From: Adhaeribacter_A terreus | GTDB taxonomy: Bacteria > Bacteroidota > Bacteroidia > Cytophagales > Hymenobacteraceae | DNA: 64,000 nucleotides | Reading direction: 5' to 3' | Assembly: GCF_042657365.1 (NCBI RefSeq) | Contig: NZ_JBHSKT010000008.1 | Coordinates: forward strand, 133,768-197,767 | Part shown: piece by piece, positions 52,291 to 60,898 of the stretch | Numbering within the stretch: the first letter of the stretch is position 1 | Layout: each line of letters opens with the position of its first letter | Made by a program: the position numbers and the translations under genes | Notes under the pieces: generated by a model | Databases searched by the model: none | The model's input: only the letters and a program-made list of their open reading frames with translations | Told to the model about the DNA's origin: nothing

Positions 52291-53670
52291 CTAAATATTA
52301 TCCGCAGCAATAATTTTCATTACCTGATCCAGAGTGAAATTTTCCTGAGTGCCGGTCTGCATATTCTTCAGATTCAACAAACCGGTTTCCATTTCTTGCG
52401 AGCCAATCAGAAGCACATAAGGAATATTGTTGTTATCCGCGTAGGTCATTTGTTTTTTGAGCTTGGCAGCTTCCGGGTATAGTTCAGTGGCAATGCCGTT
52501 TTCGCGGAATTTCTGGAGAATTGGCAATGAGTACAATTCAGATTCCTTATCGAAATTCGAGATCAACACTTTGGTGCCGCTTGCTACAGTTTTGTCGAAA
52601 AGTTGCAGTTCTTCCATCACGTCGTAAATGCGGTCTACGCCGAAGGAAAAACCAACGCCAGAAACGTTCGGTAAGCCAAACATGCCCGTCAGGTTGTCGT
52701 AACGGCCGCCGCCGGAAATGCTACCCATCTGCACGTTATTCACCTTTACTTCAAAAATGCAGCCGGTGTAGTAGGAGAGGCCGCGGGCCAGCGTGGTATC
52801 GAGCTCTACTTTGGCGGTTTTGATCTGGAAATGCTTCAGATAGCTGAATACTTCGCGTAATTCGGTCAGGCCGCGTAAGCCTTCTTCGCTGTCTACCAAT
52901 TCCGGATCAAGTTGCTCCAAAACGCTATCGTTTTCGCCCGAAAAACTCATGAGCGGCCGCAGCCTTTCAATGGATTTCATGGCAATGCCGCGCTCGATCA
53001 GTTCTTTTTCCACGCCTTCCTGGCCAATTTTGTCGAGCTTATCGATGGCCACGCAAATTTCGCCTTCGCGGCCTTTTTCGCCGATGGCTTCGGCAATGCC
53101 GGCCAGAATGCCACGGTGGTTTATTTTAATCGTGAAATCGGTCAAACCTAAGGTCGTCAAAACCTCATCGATCATCAGCACAATTTCGGCTTCACACAGC
53201 AGCGAATCGGTGCCCACCACATCGGCGTCGCACTGGTAAAATTCGCGGTAACGGCCTTTCTGCGGACGATCGGCGCGCCAAACCGGCTGAATCTGGTAAC
53301 GCTTGAACGGAAACGTAATTTCGTTGCGGTTCATCACTACGTAGCGCGCAAATGGCACAGTCAGGTCATAACGCAGCGCCTTTTCCGACACTTTGCGGGT
53401 TACTTTTTTATAGCCGTCTTCAAGGTCGTTGAGGGTGACTTTGTTCAGGAAGTCGCCGGAATTCAGTACTTTAAAGATCAGCTGATCGCCTTCGTCGCCG
53501 TATTTTCCGGTCAGCACGCTCAGGTTTTCCATGGTGGGCGTTTCCAATGGCTGAAACCCGAAACGCTCGAAGGTATTTTTAATTACCGAGAAAATGTAAT
53601 TGCGTTTCTGCAGCACTTTCGGCCCGAAATCGCGCATTCCCTTCGGTAACGATGGTTTTTCTATGCTCAT
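52291..53670 (-). CDS. hisS: Histidyl-tRNA synthetase
   Basis: The 459-residue class II synthetase has motif 1 (GMRDFGPKVLQKRNY), motif 2 (FKRYQIQPVWRADRPQKGRYREFYQCDADVVG), the HisA motif RGLSYYTGCIFEV, motif 3 (SGGGRYDNLTGMF with FSFGVDRI) and the anticodon-binding domain (VLISNFDKESELYSLPI). I trimmed a 34-residue upstream extension that overlaps the next gap and lacks family similarity. A plus-strand bipartite motif lies inside it at 52919. Confidence 0.96.
   Translation of the reverse strand: MSIEKPSLPKGMRDFGPKVLQKRNYIFSVIKNTFERFGFQPLETPTMENLSVLTGKYGDEGDQLIFKVLNSGDFLNKVTLNDLEDGYKKVTRKVSEKALRYDLTVPFARYVVMNRNEITFPFKRYQIQPVWRADRPQKGRYREFYQCDADVVGTDSLLCEAEIVLMIDEVLTTLGLTDFTIKINHRGILAGIAEAIGEKGREGEICVAIDKLDKIGQEGVEKELIERGIAMKSIERLRPLMSFSGENDSVLEQLDPELVDSEEGLRGLTELREVFSYLKHFQIKTAKVELDTTLARGLSYYTGCIFEVKVNNVQMGSISGGGRYDNLTGMFGLPNVSGVGFSFGVDRIYDVMEELQLFDKTVASGTKVLISNFDKESELYSLPILQKFRENGIATELYPEAAKLKKQMTYADNNNIPYVLLIGSQEMETGLLNLKNMQTGTQENFTLDQVMKIIAADNI
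52919..52947 (+). repeat. 29-bp bipartite dispersed motif (inside coding sequence)
   Basis: AAAACGCTA, 14-nt spacer, AAAACT within hisS, on the strand opposite to the gene. Confidence 0.7.
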
Positions 53671-53740
53671 TCTATCAAAACAATTTGCCGGCGAAGGTAC
53701 GAAATATGCGGGTAAATTTTGCCTTTTCAATACGTTGAGA

Positions 53741-53769
53741 AAAACGATAGGAAAATGAGGCGAAAAAGT
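53741..53769 (+). repeat. 29-bp bipartite dispersed motif
   Basis: AAAACGATA, 14-nt spacer, AAAAGT, in the gap between divergent hisS and the cytosine deaminase. Confidence 0.7.
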
Positions 53770-53819
53770 CACCGGAAGTGCAGAAAAATCGTACCTTGAG
53801 AATTCAACAAAAGCTAAAA

Positions 53820-54275
53820 ATGGACAACAATAATACCCAACAACCAGACGAATTTATGCAAGCAGCCATCGCGGAAGCAAAGCAAGGACGTAACGAAGGC
53901 GGCATCCCGATCGGCTCCGTAATTGTGCGCGACGGCCAGATCGTAGGCCGCGGCCACAACCGCCGCGTGCAGCACAATGACCCCATGGCCCACGCCGAGA
54001 TCGACTGTTTGCAAAACGCCGGCCGCATCGGCAATTACAAAGGCACCACGCTGTATTCCACTTTAATGCCCTGCTATTTATGCGCCGGCGCGGTGGTACA
54101 GTTCGGCATTAAAAAAGTAATCGTAGGCGAAAACAAAACCTTCCCCGGTGCCGAAGAATTTATGAAACAGCACGGTGTGGAAATTGTGAACCTGCAAAAC
54201 GAAGAATGCATGCAGCTGATGGAAAATTTTATCGAAGAGAAACCGGAACTCTGGTATGAAGATATTGGTGAGTAG
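53820..54275 (+). CDS. Cytosine deaminase (fungal FCY1-like type)
   Basis: The 151-residue protein has zinc ligands His58, Cys85 and Cys88 and Glu60 (MAHAEID, LMPCYLCAGA). Its C terminus (FIEEKPELWYEDIGE) closely resembles that of yeast Fcy1 (cytosine to uracil, also 5-fluorocytosine), unlike the large bacterial CodA. The gene lies next to genes of pyrimidine catabolism, supporting uracil supply as its job. I start at 53820; 14 more codons upstream add nothing family-like. Guanine or nucleoside substrates are less likely. Confidence 0.85.
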   Translation: MDNNNTQQPDEFMQAAIAEAKQGRNEGGIPIGSVIVRDGQIVGRGHNRRVQHNDPMAHAEIDCLQNAGRIGNYKGTTLYSTLMPCYLCAGAVVQFGIKKVIVGENKTFPGAEEFMKQHGVEIVNLQNEECMQLMENFIEEKPELWYEDIGE

Positions 54276-54367
54276 GGTTGAGGTTTTATGATAAGTTGAA
54301 TATGGAAACTCACAGAACTTTCAACTGAAATCAAACTGATCATCAAGTTTACGAAATTCAATTTATC

Positions 54368-54493
54368 TGGTCATTCCGAGCAACGTCGAGGAAACTTATA
54401 CATACTCCTAATGAATTTTGAACGACTGAGCGATAAATTCCTATCCTTTGGGTGCGGTACGCGATAGTTCCCTCGACTAGCTCGGGATGACCG
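54368..54493. repeat. GGTCATCCCGAGC-type foldback
   Basis: Left arm GGTCATTCCGAGC...GAGGAAACT (54368-54397) and right arm in inverted orientation (54463-54493) in the 398-bp gap 54276-54673. A third half copy lies at 54543-54573. Confidence 0.65.
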
Positions 54494-54496
54494 AAA

Positions 54497-54525
54497 AAAA
54501 CGATAGGGTTTTAAGTCGAAAAACT
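54497..54525 (+). repeat. 29-bp bipartite dispersed motif
   Basis: AAAACGATA, 14-nt spacer, AAAACT directly beside the foldback at 54368-54493. Confidence 0.7.
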
Positions 54526-54639
54526 CACAAAAGCGGCCTTATAAGTTCCCTCGGCTAGAGCTCGGGATGACGTAATAATTAAGTTCATTAACTAAAACAA
54601 CCCTTCATTCTTCTGAGCCAAATAATTAAATTCCACTAA

Positions 54640-54668
54640 AAAACGCTATCTTCCATACCTAAAAAACT
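54640..54668 (+). repeat. 29-bp bipartite dispersed motif
   Basis: AAAACGCTA, 14-nt spacer, AAAACT ending 5 nt before the mmsA ATG. Confidence 0.75.
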
Positions 54669-54673
54669 ACCCC

Positions 54674-56143
54674 ATGGAAACCGCTCAATTGCTTTACCCG
54701 GAAGTGCGAAATTACATTGCCGGAAACTTCACCAGTTCTGAGGCACAGACGTTAGAAGTGATCAGTCCGCTGGATGGCAGCATGCTTTCTACGGTACCGC
54801 TTTCGGGGCAAAAAGAACTCGATGAAGCGGTAAAAGCGGCCCAGGCGGCTTTCCCGAAATGGTCGGCGATGCCCATAAAAGAACGGGTGCAGATCTTTTA
54901 CCGTTACAAAACCCTGCTGGAGCAAAACCTGGAAGAACTCACCGAACTGGTGCACCGCGAAAACGGCAAAACCATGGGCGAGGCCAGGGCCGAAGTAGAA
55001 AAAGCAATTGAACTGACCGAGTTTGCCTGTTCGCTGCCGCAGCTCGTAGCCGGCGAAATTCTGGAAGTGAGCGCCGGGGTGGAATGCCGTTTAGAGAAAA
55101 AACCGTTGGGCGTTGTAGCCAGCATCACCCCGTTCAACTTCCCGAACATGGTGCCGCACTGGACCATCCCGAACGCCCTGGCTTTAGGCAATTGCCTGAT
55201 CCTGAAACCTTCCGAAAAAGTGCCGATCTCTGCCAACCGCATTGCTGAATTACTGACCGAAGCCGGTTTGCCGGCCGGGGTTTTTAACGTGGTAAACGGC
55301 GCCCAGGAACTCGTAGAAGCCATCTGCGACCATCCGGATATTCAGGCGGTTTCGTTTGTGGGTTCTACCAAAGTTGCCAAAATTGTGTACCGCCGCGCCA
55401 CCTCCAATTTAAAACGATGCGTAGCTTTGGGCGGCGCCAAAAACCACTTAATTGTACTCCCAGATGCGAACGTAGCCTTAACCGCCGCCGGCGTAGCCGC
55501 GAGCATGTCGGGGTGTGCGGGGCAGCGTTGCATGGCCGGTTCGGCAATGGTAGGCGTGGGCCCGGTAGATGCGATTATCGAGCAGATCGTAGCCGAAGCA
55601 AAGAAAATAATTCCCGGCGAAAACCTCGGTTCGGTTATTTCCAAAGAAGCCAAAGAGCGCATAGAACGCTATATTTCCGAAGCCGAAAAGTCGGGCGCAA
55701 AAGTGCTCGTGGACGGCCGGAATGCAACCGTAAAAGGCAAAGAAAACGGCTACTACGTCGGCCCGACCATCATCGATTTTGTAACGCCCGATATGGCCAT
55801 TGCGCAGGAAGAAGTGTTTGGTCCGGTGCTAGCCATTATCCGCGCCAAAACGTTGGATGAAGCTCTGCAAATCGAAAACCAATCGAACTACGGAAATGCG
55901 GCTTCGGTCTTCACGCAAAGCGGCGGACTGGCGCGTTACGTCATAGAAAATGCCAGCGCCGGTATGATCGGGGTAAACGTAGGTGTACCCGTTCCCCGCG
56001 AACCCTTCTCCTTCGGCGGCTGGAACGAATCCAAGTTCGGCACCTGCGACATCACCGGCAAAAGCTCCATCGAATTCTGGACGCAACTGAAGAAAACGAC
56101 GACGAAATGGAATCCGGAAGCGGGAATAAATTGGATGAGTTGA
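54674..56143 (+). CDS. mmsA: CoA-acylating methylmalonate-semialdehyde dehydrogenase
   Basis: The 489-residue aldehyde dehydrogenase oxidises malonate or methylmalonate semialdehyde to acetyl- or propionyl-CoA. It has ITPFNFPNMVPHWTIPNALALGN, the family's GGAKNHLIVLPDA (Asn in place of the usual catalytic Glu of non-CoA ALDHs), the nucleophile Cys in GCAGQRCMAGSAMVG (about residue 285), and EEVFGPVL. This is the last step of thymine and uracil (and valine) degradation; its neighbours support the pyrimidine option. Confidence 0.95.
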   Translation: METAQLLYPEVRNYIAGNFTSSEAQTLEVISPLDGSMLSTVPLSGQKELDEAVKAAQAAFPKWSAMPIKERVQIFYRYKTLLEQNLEELTELVHRENGKTMGEARAEVEKAIELTEFACSLPQLVAGEILEVSAGVECRLEKKPLGVVASITPFNFPNMVPHWTIPNALALGNCLILKPSEKVPISANRIAELLTEAGLPAGVFNVVNGAQELVEAICDHPDIQAVSFVGSTKVAKIVYRRATSNLKRCVALGGAKNHLIVLPDANVALTAAGVAASMSGCAGQRCMAGSAMVGVGPVDAIIEQIVAEAKKIIPGENLGSVISKEAKERIERYISEAEKSGAKVLVDGRNATVKGKENGYYVGPTIIDFVTPDMAIAQEEVFGPVLAIIRAKTLDEALQIENQSNYGNAASVFTQSGGLARYVIENASAGMIGVNVGVPVPREPFSFGGWNESKFGTCDITGKSSIEFWTQLKKTTTKWNPEAGINWMS

Positions 56144-56146
56144 TTC

Positions 56147-56253
56147 TTTTCGTCATCCCGACAAGAGGAGTGATCTCCTCAAATTGGTAGTAACTTTTAA
56201 GCTGGCTTCCTACCTTCCTCATGGGATCTCTCCCTGCGATCGAGATGACGAAA
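56147..56253. repeat. CGTCATCCCGA-type foldback
   Basis: TTTTCGTCATCCCGAC (56147 on) pairs with CGAGATGACGAAAA (ending near 56253), imperfect arms about 37 nt long, directly after mmsA. The bipartite motif 56251-56279 abuts it. Confidence 0.6.
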
Positions 56254-56310
56254 AAACTAGGGTATTTACCTGAAAAACTCAAGGCATTCTAACAATTAAC
56301 CTTAGAAACT

Positions 56311-56655
56311 ATGCAATTCCTAAAAGCCATCATCCTTTCCGCATTCCTGTTCTCAGCATTTGCTTTCAGCGAAAAAGACCAACCAGATTTTATCGGAACC
56401 TACGGCATCTCAAAAAACTACCCGGTGAAATATGAGCTGAAAATAAACGCGGACCATACTTTTACTTACCAGGATTTTACGAACCCGAATAACAAGATCG
56501 AAGCCCGCGGAATCTGGGAATTAAAGAATGATAAACTCCTGCTGCAGGAAAAATCAGAAGCTTTTCCGTACGGAACCAAATGGAAAATCGAAAAAGACGG
56601 CAAAGCCGTTCGCACCAGAAAAGGCCTGGAATTTATCCGGTTAGCAAAGCTGTAG
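56311..56655 (+). CDS. Small exported hypothetical protein
   Basis: The 114-residue protein has a signal peptide (about 1-20) and a beta-rich mature part (DFIGTYGISKNYPVKYELKI, then GIWELKNDKLLLQEK) resembling small copper-resistance-like or lipocalin-like lone domains; I do not recognise a family. It stands between mmsA and the aminotransferase on the same strand. Confidence 0.65.
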   Translation: MQFLKAIILSAFLFSAFAFSEKDQPDFIGTYGISKNYPVKYELKINADHTFTYQDFTNPNNKIEARGIWELKNDKLLLQEKSEAFPYGTKWKIEKDGKAVRTRKGLEFIRLAKL

Positions 56656-56708
56656 ATTTAGCTTTGGTCAAAAATTTCCAACAGTTTGAAAATGCAGTTT
56701 TCTACGAA

Positions 56709-56737
56709 AAAACGCTATGGTTTTCCCCAAAAAAAGT
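56709..56737 (+). repeat. 29-bp bipartite dispersed motif
   Basis: AAAACGCTA, 14-nt spacer, AAAAGT, upstream of the aminotransferase. Confidence 0.75.
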
Positions 56738-56777
56738 CAAACCATTTAACAGTTAAACCATTTAACAATTTTAATAG

Positions 56778-58130
56778 ATGGAACCAGTCCTCACTTTCGA
56801 ACGCGAAGAAATTGTAGCCAATAACCTGAAGCACACGCTCTTTTCCTGGCAGAAACAAGCCGGTTTAAAACCGCTCGTGATAGACAAAGCCGAAGGCGTG
56901 TACATCTGGGACATGAACGGCAAACGCTACCTCGATTTTTCGTCGCAGCTGGTGAACATGAACATTGGGCACGGCCGGCCGGAAATTGCCGAAGCGGTTT
57001 ACAAGCAGATGCAGGAAGTGAGTTACGTGTACCCCGGCATGGTTACCAAAGTGCGCGGCGAACTTGCGAAAAAACTGGCCGAAGTGGCGCCCGGAAACCT
57101 GACCAAAACCTTCTTCACGCTAGGCGGCGCCGATGCCATTGAAAATGCCATAAAACTTGCACGGTTGCATACCGGCCGTCATAAAATTGTAGCGCTTTAC
57201 CAAAGTTACCACGGCTCCACCAACGGTGCTCTAGCCGCCGGCGGAGACCCCAGAAAACTGCAGGTAGATTCCCAGCAAATGCCGAACGTAGTGCACGTGG
57301 AAAACCCGTATTTCTACCGCTGTCCGTGGCATTCCGAAACCGAAGAAAAGTGTCGCGACCACGCTCTTGAGCACTTGGAAAGGGTAGTGGGCTACGAAGG
57401 TCCGGGCAACATTGCGGCGGTAATTATGGAAGGCGAAAGCGGAACATCCGGCTGCATCAAATACCCGAAAGGCTACCTCAAAAAGGTAAAACAGCTCTGC
57501 GAAAAACACGGCATTTTATTCATCGCCGACGAAGTGATGAGTGGCTTTGGAAGAACCGGGAAATGGTTCGGCGTACAAAACCACGACGTAGAACCCGATC
57601 TGCTCTGTTTCGCCAAAGGTGCTACTGCCGGTTACCTGCCCTTGGGCGGGTTAATGGTTTCCGATGAAATTGCCAAAGCCTTCGACGACAAGCCTTTGCC
57701 ACTCGGTTTAACCTATTCCGCGCACCCGGTTACCTGCGCAGCCGGCGTAGCCGTTATGGAAGTTTACGAAAAAGAAAACCTTGTAGCACGCGCCGCAGAA
57801 TTGGGAAACTACATCGAAGTCAAGGTTGCCGAACTCATGCAGAAACACCAAAGCATCGGCGATTTCCGGAATACCGGTTTATTAGGCTGCCTGGAACTGG
57901 TAAAGAACCGCGAAACGAAAGAACCCATGGCGCCCTGGAATGCCAACGCTTCGGAAATGAGCGTTATGAACCAGGTACAAGCCAAACTTTACGAACTCGG
58001 TATGTACACCATGGTGCGCTGGAATTTCGTGTTCATTGCACCACCGCTCACCGTTACTGAAGCGCAAATTGACGAAGGACTGGCAATTATTTCCGAAGCC
58101 CTGAAAATTGCGGATACTGCTTGTAAGTAA
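56778..58130 (+). CDS. Class III aminotransferase (beta-alanine/omega-amino acid type)
   Basis: The 450-residue PLP enzyme has FSSQLVNMNIGHGRPEIAEAV, the FTLGGADAIENAIKLAR cofactor loop, SYHGSTNGAL, IADEVMSGFGRTGKWF, and the PLP-binding Lys in LLCFAKGATAGYLPLGG. Placed between mmsA and hydantoinase, it likely moves the amino group of beta-alanine or 3-aminoisobutyrate, giving the semialdehyde that MmsA uses. Exact substrate is inferred. Confidence 0.88.
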   Translation: MEPVLTFEREEIVANNLKHTLFSWQKQAGLKPLVIDKAEGVYIWDMNGKRYLDFSSQLVNMNIGHGRPEIAEAVYKQMQEVSYVYPGMVTKVRGELAKKLAEVAPGNLTKTFFTLGGADAIENAIKLARLHTGRHKIVALYQSYHGSTNGALAAGGDPRKLQVDSQQMPNVVHVENPYFYRCPWHSETEEKCRDHALEHLERVVGYEGPGNIAAVIMEGESGTSGCIKYPKGYLKKVKQLCEKHGILFIADEVMSGFGRTGKWFGVQNHDVEPDLLCFAKGATAGYLPLGGLMVSDEIAKAFDDKPLPLGLTYSAHPVTCAAGVAVMEVYEKENLVARAAELGNYIEVKVAELMQKHQSIGDFRNTGLLGCLELVKNRETKEPMAPWNANASEMSVMNQVQAKLYELGMYTMVRWNFVFIAPPLTVTEAQIDEGLAIISEALKIADTACK

Positions 58131-58165
58131 AGGCTTGAATTAATTTTAGAAGTTAACGCTTTTAC

Positions 58166-58436
58166 AAACCTGTCATCCTGAGCACAATTGAGCGCGGGAG
58201 CGCGAAGATTGCGAGCGTAGCTCTGAAGGACCTTGTTGGCTGCCAGTAGAACGAAGCAAGAAAAAGTTCTCCCCTGAATTAGGGGAGGATTTAGGTGGGG
58301 TTAAAACGCTATGCTTTAAAGCCCTAAAAGTCAAAGCCAAAAAATAACGATACCACTCAAAGCCAACAAGGTCCTTCAGAGCTACGCTCGCAATCTTCGC
58401 GCTCCCGCGCTCAATTGTGCTCAGGGTGACAGGTTT
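58166..58436. repeat. 271-bp element with 76-bp inverted arms
   Basis: Arms 58166-58241 and 58361-58436 are inverted copies that differ at one base; they begin TGTCATCCTGAGCAC and end near CCTTGTTGGCT. The 119-bp centre contains a GGGGAGGA block and a bipartite motif (58303-58331) and encodes nothing. It has the form of a MITE-like foldback. The whole gap 58131-58608 has no gene. Confidence 0.8.
58303..58331 (+). repeat. 29-bp bipartite dispersed motif
   Basis: AAAACGCTA, 14-nt spacer, AAAAGT in the centre of the foldback at 58166-58436. Confidence 0.75.
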
Positions 58437-58471
58437 TATTGACTTTACTTTATAATTTCTCTCTTCCTCCC

Positions 58472-58500
58472 AAAACGCTATCCTTTTAGCCCCTAAAACT
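58472..58500 (+). repeat. 29-bp bipartite dispersed motif
   Basis: AAAACGCTA, 14-nt spacer, AAAACT, about 80 nt upstream of the next promoter. Confidence 0.75.
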
Positions 58501-58582
58501 GACTGCGCGCATGAACCGGCCTGATTGTTATCAGTTTCCTGAAAATAAAGGGCTTTGAGTCTTTTTTATCCGGATTCCGTAG

Positions 58583-58590
58583 TATCTTTG
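58583..58590 (+). promoter_or_regulatory. Promoter -7 box of the 58609 gene
   Basis: TATCTTTG, an exact TAnnTTTG match; start codon (GTG at 58609) is 18 nt downstream. Confidence 0.6.
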
Positions 58591-58608
58591 CATAGAAATA
58601 AATGCGCC

Positions 58609-58983
58609 GTGAGAGCTTTGTCCGTAATATTGTTGAGTCTTGTTATTTTGCTGCAGCCGCTGAGTAAGCTGGTGTTGGTTGCCGAATATCAGGTGAACAA
58701 AAATTACATTGCGGAATTCTTTTGCGTAAATAAAAGTAAACCCAAGCTGAAGTGCGAAGGAAAGTGCCAGCTCAGCAAAGAGCTGAAAGAAGCCGATGCT
58801 CACGATAAAAACCATCCGACGCCGGTAAAGAATTTGCAGGAAGTGCTCTATTTCTGCCAGGCAACCCCCACTTTTTTATTTCATTTCCCTACCATTTTTA
58901 ACGCAGATTTTCCAACCTTTTCTACTTCGGAAGTATCGCCTCCGGTTTTCGGGATTTTTCATCCGCCCTGTTTTACGGTTTAA
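58609..58983 (+). CDS. Small Cys-motif membrane protein, putative metal-related
   Basis: From the GTG at 58609 the protein is 124 residues: an N-terminal membrane segment (about 3-25) and a conserved-looking motif NKNYIAEFFCVNKSKPKLKC, then EGKCQLSKEL (Cys at about 37, 48 and 52). Proteins with this C-x-N...P-x-L-x-C-x-G-K-C pattern occur in Bacteroidota near metal-uptake or copper genes. The start is chosen because the promoter box at 58583-58590 lies just upstream and an earlier TTG (58555) would lie in front of it. A His-rich stretch (DAHDKNHPTP) follows. Function not known. Confidence 0.65.
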   Translation: MRALSVILLSLVILLQPLSKLVLVAEYQVNKNYIAEFFCVNKSKPKLKCEGKCQLSKELKEADAHDKNHPTPVKNLQEVLYFCQATPTFLFHFPTIFNADFPTFSTSEVSPPVFGIFHPPCFTV

Positions 58984-59123
58984 TTTCTTAGCCTTTTTGC
59001 GCCTTTACCATTCCTGATTTATGCAGCATGCAGGCCTGCTTTATGCTGCCTTTTCTAATTCCGGAAAAGTGTTTGCAGCTTCCTTAAGATTTACCTTTAA
59101 AACAACATTATAAAATTACCACG

Positions 59124-59870
59124 ATGAAAAATTTCAAGTTAAAACCTGCTATATATTCGCTATTATTCCTTTTTTCTGCCGCTACAGTTTCTTCCTGCGG
59201 TCATAACGACGACGATGTTGAGGTTGTTCCGGCAAAAAATGAAATTACAATTACCGCACCGCAGGATGGCGGAATTGTGAATGCCGGCCAGTCGGTTGCC
59301 ATTACCGGATCGATTGTAGGCGAAAAAGAGATACACGGCTACAAAATTTCTGTGCGTCAGAAATCAGATAATACGGAATTGTTTACCAAAAGCGTGCACG
59401 ACCATGCCGCGAAGCTCGATATTAATCAGATCTGGACGCTCGATACCGTTGCCAGACACAAAGAACTGGAGCTGGAGATCTTAGCAACCTTAGACCACGA
59501 CGGAAAAACGTTAAGCAAGAAAATTACGCTTCATGCTTTGCCAGCCGGCGTTCACAACGTGGGTACCATCACCATTACTTCGCCAACCAATATGCAGATG
59601 GTAAGTTCAAACCAAACCCTTAAAATTAACGCTACTATTACCGGTTTGGCGAATATTCACGGCTATACTTTATACATCCGGAATAAAGATACCGGCGCAG
59701 AATTGTTAAAAAAAGAAGTGCACGATCACGCCAAATTAATTACCATTTCTGAAACCTGGACGGCGCCGGTTGTAACGGCTCACACCAATCTGGAACTTGA
59801 AATTGTAGCTGCCCTCGATCATGATGGCGGCACGATCAGTAAAAAAGTTGACTTCCACGCAATGCCATAA
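59124..59870 (+). CDS. His-rich lipoprotein with two repeated domains
   Basis: The 248-residue protein has a lipoprotein signal (Cys25 in SSCGH) and two tandem copies of an about 100-residue domain (about 38-135 and 140-248). Each begins with ITITxPxxxxxV, continues IHGY and ...KEVHDHA... or ...KSVHDHA..., and ends L-D-H-D-G-x-T-(L/I)-S-K-K-x-x-x-H-A-(L/M)-P. The recurrent HDH, DHDG and HA motifs suggest metal binding in the periplasm or on the outer membrane. It lies in the putative metal operon with genes 58609 and 59967. Confidence 0.7.
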   Translation: MKNFKLKPAIYSLLFLFSAATVSSCGHNDDDVEVVPAKNEITITAPQDGGIVNAGQSVAITGSIVGEKEIHGYKISVRQKSDNTELFTKSVHDHAAKLDINQIWTLDTVARHKELELEILATLDHDGKTLSKKITLHALPAGVHNVGTITITSPTNMQMVSSNQTLKINATITGLANIHGYTLYIRNKDTGAELLKKEVHDHAKLITISETWTAPVVTAHTNLELEIVAALDHDGGTISKKVDFHAMP

Positions 59871-59904
59871 TTTTCTGGTAAACAGGTCGGGGCGAGTGTC
59901 TCGG

Positions 59905-59933
59905 ACTTTTTAACCTGAAAAAGATACCGTTTT
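59905..59933 (-). repeat. 29-bp bipartite dispersed motif
   Basis: Minus strand: AAAACGGTA, 14-nt spacer, AAAAGT, between the lipoprotein and the beta-barrel gene. Confidence 0.7.
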
Positions 59934-59966
59934 TAAAGCGGTCTGAAAATTTAAAATGCATTAGCT

Positions 59967-60869
59967 ATGTTGAAGAAAATAATATTGGCGGGCTTAAGTG
60001 GCCTGCTGTTTATGGGCGCGCAAAAGGCACAAGCCTGCGATGCCTGTGGTTGCGGGGTGGGAAGTTACCAGTTCGGAATTCTACCGCAGCAAACCAAAAA
60101 TTTTGTGGGCATCCGTTACCTGCAGAAATCTGATAAAACCACACCTATACACGGTTCACAATCGGAGGAATCATTCCGGAGTACCGAGGTCTGGGGCCGT
60201 TTTTACCCGCTAAAACGCGTGCAGGTTTTAGCGCTGTTGCCTTATAATTACAACTTCCAGAAAAGCGACGAAAAGAATACACAGGTACATGGTTTAGGCG
60301 ATGCTCTGGTGCTGGTAAATTACAACCTGCTCAACAATGCCGATAGCCTCTACGAGAAAGTAAAACACAATCTGTTTATTGGCGGCGGAGTGAAATTGCC
60401 AACCGGCCACTTCGAGCGGAAAGCAGAAGGTGCTGCCCTGAATCCGAATTTGCAGCTCGGTTCCGGCAGTCTCGATTTTGTAGCCAACGCCATGTACACC
60501 GTACGTTACGATAAAATTGGTCTGAACACGAACGTTACCTATAAGTACAACACAGTGAATAAAAACGATTTTCGCTTTGGCAATAAATTCGGCGCCGGAA
60601 CGGTATTGTTTTCGGTACTGAAAGTAAAGGAAATGGCCATTATGCCGAACGCTGGTTTCAGTACAGAATTAACCGCGAAAGATATTTCTTACGGTGATGT
60701 TTTAACTGAAAGCGGCGGCTATGTAAACATGGTAAGCGTAGGTTCCGAATTCTATTTCAAGAATTTTTCTATGGGCGTAACCGGTCAGAAACCGGTTTCC
60801 CAAAAAGTATCTGACGGCTACGTAGAAACCGGCAACCGTTTATTAACGCACCTCACGTTTATGTTTTAA
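59967..60869 (+). CDS. Outer-membrane beta-barrel protein with CDACGCG motif
   Basis: The 300-residue protein has a signal peptide (about 1-23) followed immediately by CDACGCGVGSYQFGILPQ, then a succession of amphipathic strands ending with a typical C-terminal aromatic strand (LLTHLTFMF). Such CDACGCG-led barrels are widespread beside metal-linked genes of Bacteroidota; a transport or sensing role for copper or iron is possible but unproven. It is the last of three co-oriented genes; a terminator follows at 60897. Confidence 0.7.
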   Translation: MLKKIILAGLSGLLFMGAQKAQACDACGCGVGSYQFGILPQQTKNFVGIRYLQKSDKTTPIHGSQSEESFRSTEVWGRFYPLKRVQVLALLPYNYNFQKSDEKNTQVHGLGDALVLVNYNLLNNADSLYEKVKHNLFIGGGVKLPTGHFERKAEGAALNPNLQLGSGSLDFVANAMYTVRYDKIGLNTNVTYKYNTVNKNDFRFGNKFGAGTVLFSVLKVKEMAIMPNAGFSTELTAKDISYGDVLTESGGYVNMVSVGSEFYFKNFSMGVTGQKPVSQKVSDGYVETGNRLLTHLTFMF

Positions 60870-60898
60870 AAAACGGTAGCTTTTTTGCCTTAAAAAGT
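60870..60898 (+). repeat. 29-bp bipartite dispersed motif
   Basis: AAAACGGTA, 14-nt spacer, AAAAGT; starts directly after the stop codon and runs into the terminator. Confidence 0.75.

Noticed and set aside
55417..55860. Arg-rich 147-codon frame inside mmsA
   Set aside because: Out-of-frame reading of a GC-rich conserved gene; Arg-rich composition is typical of such shadows.
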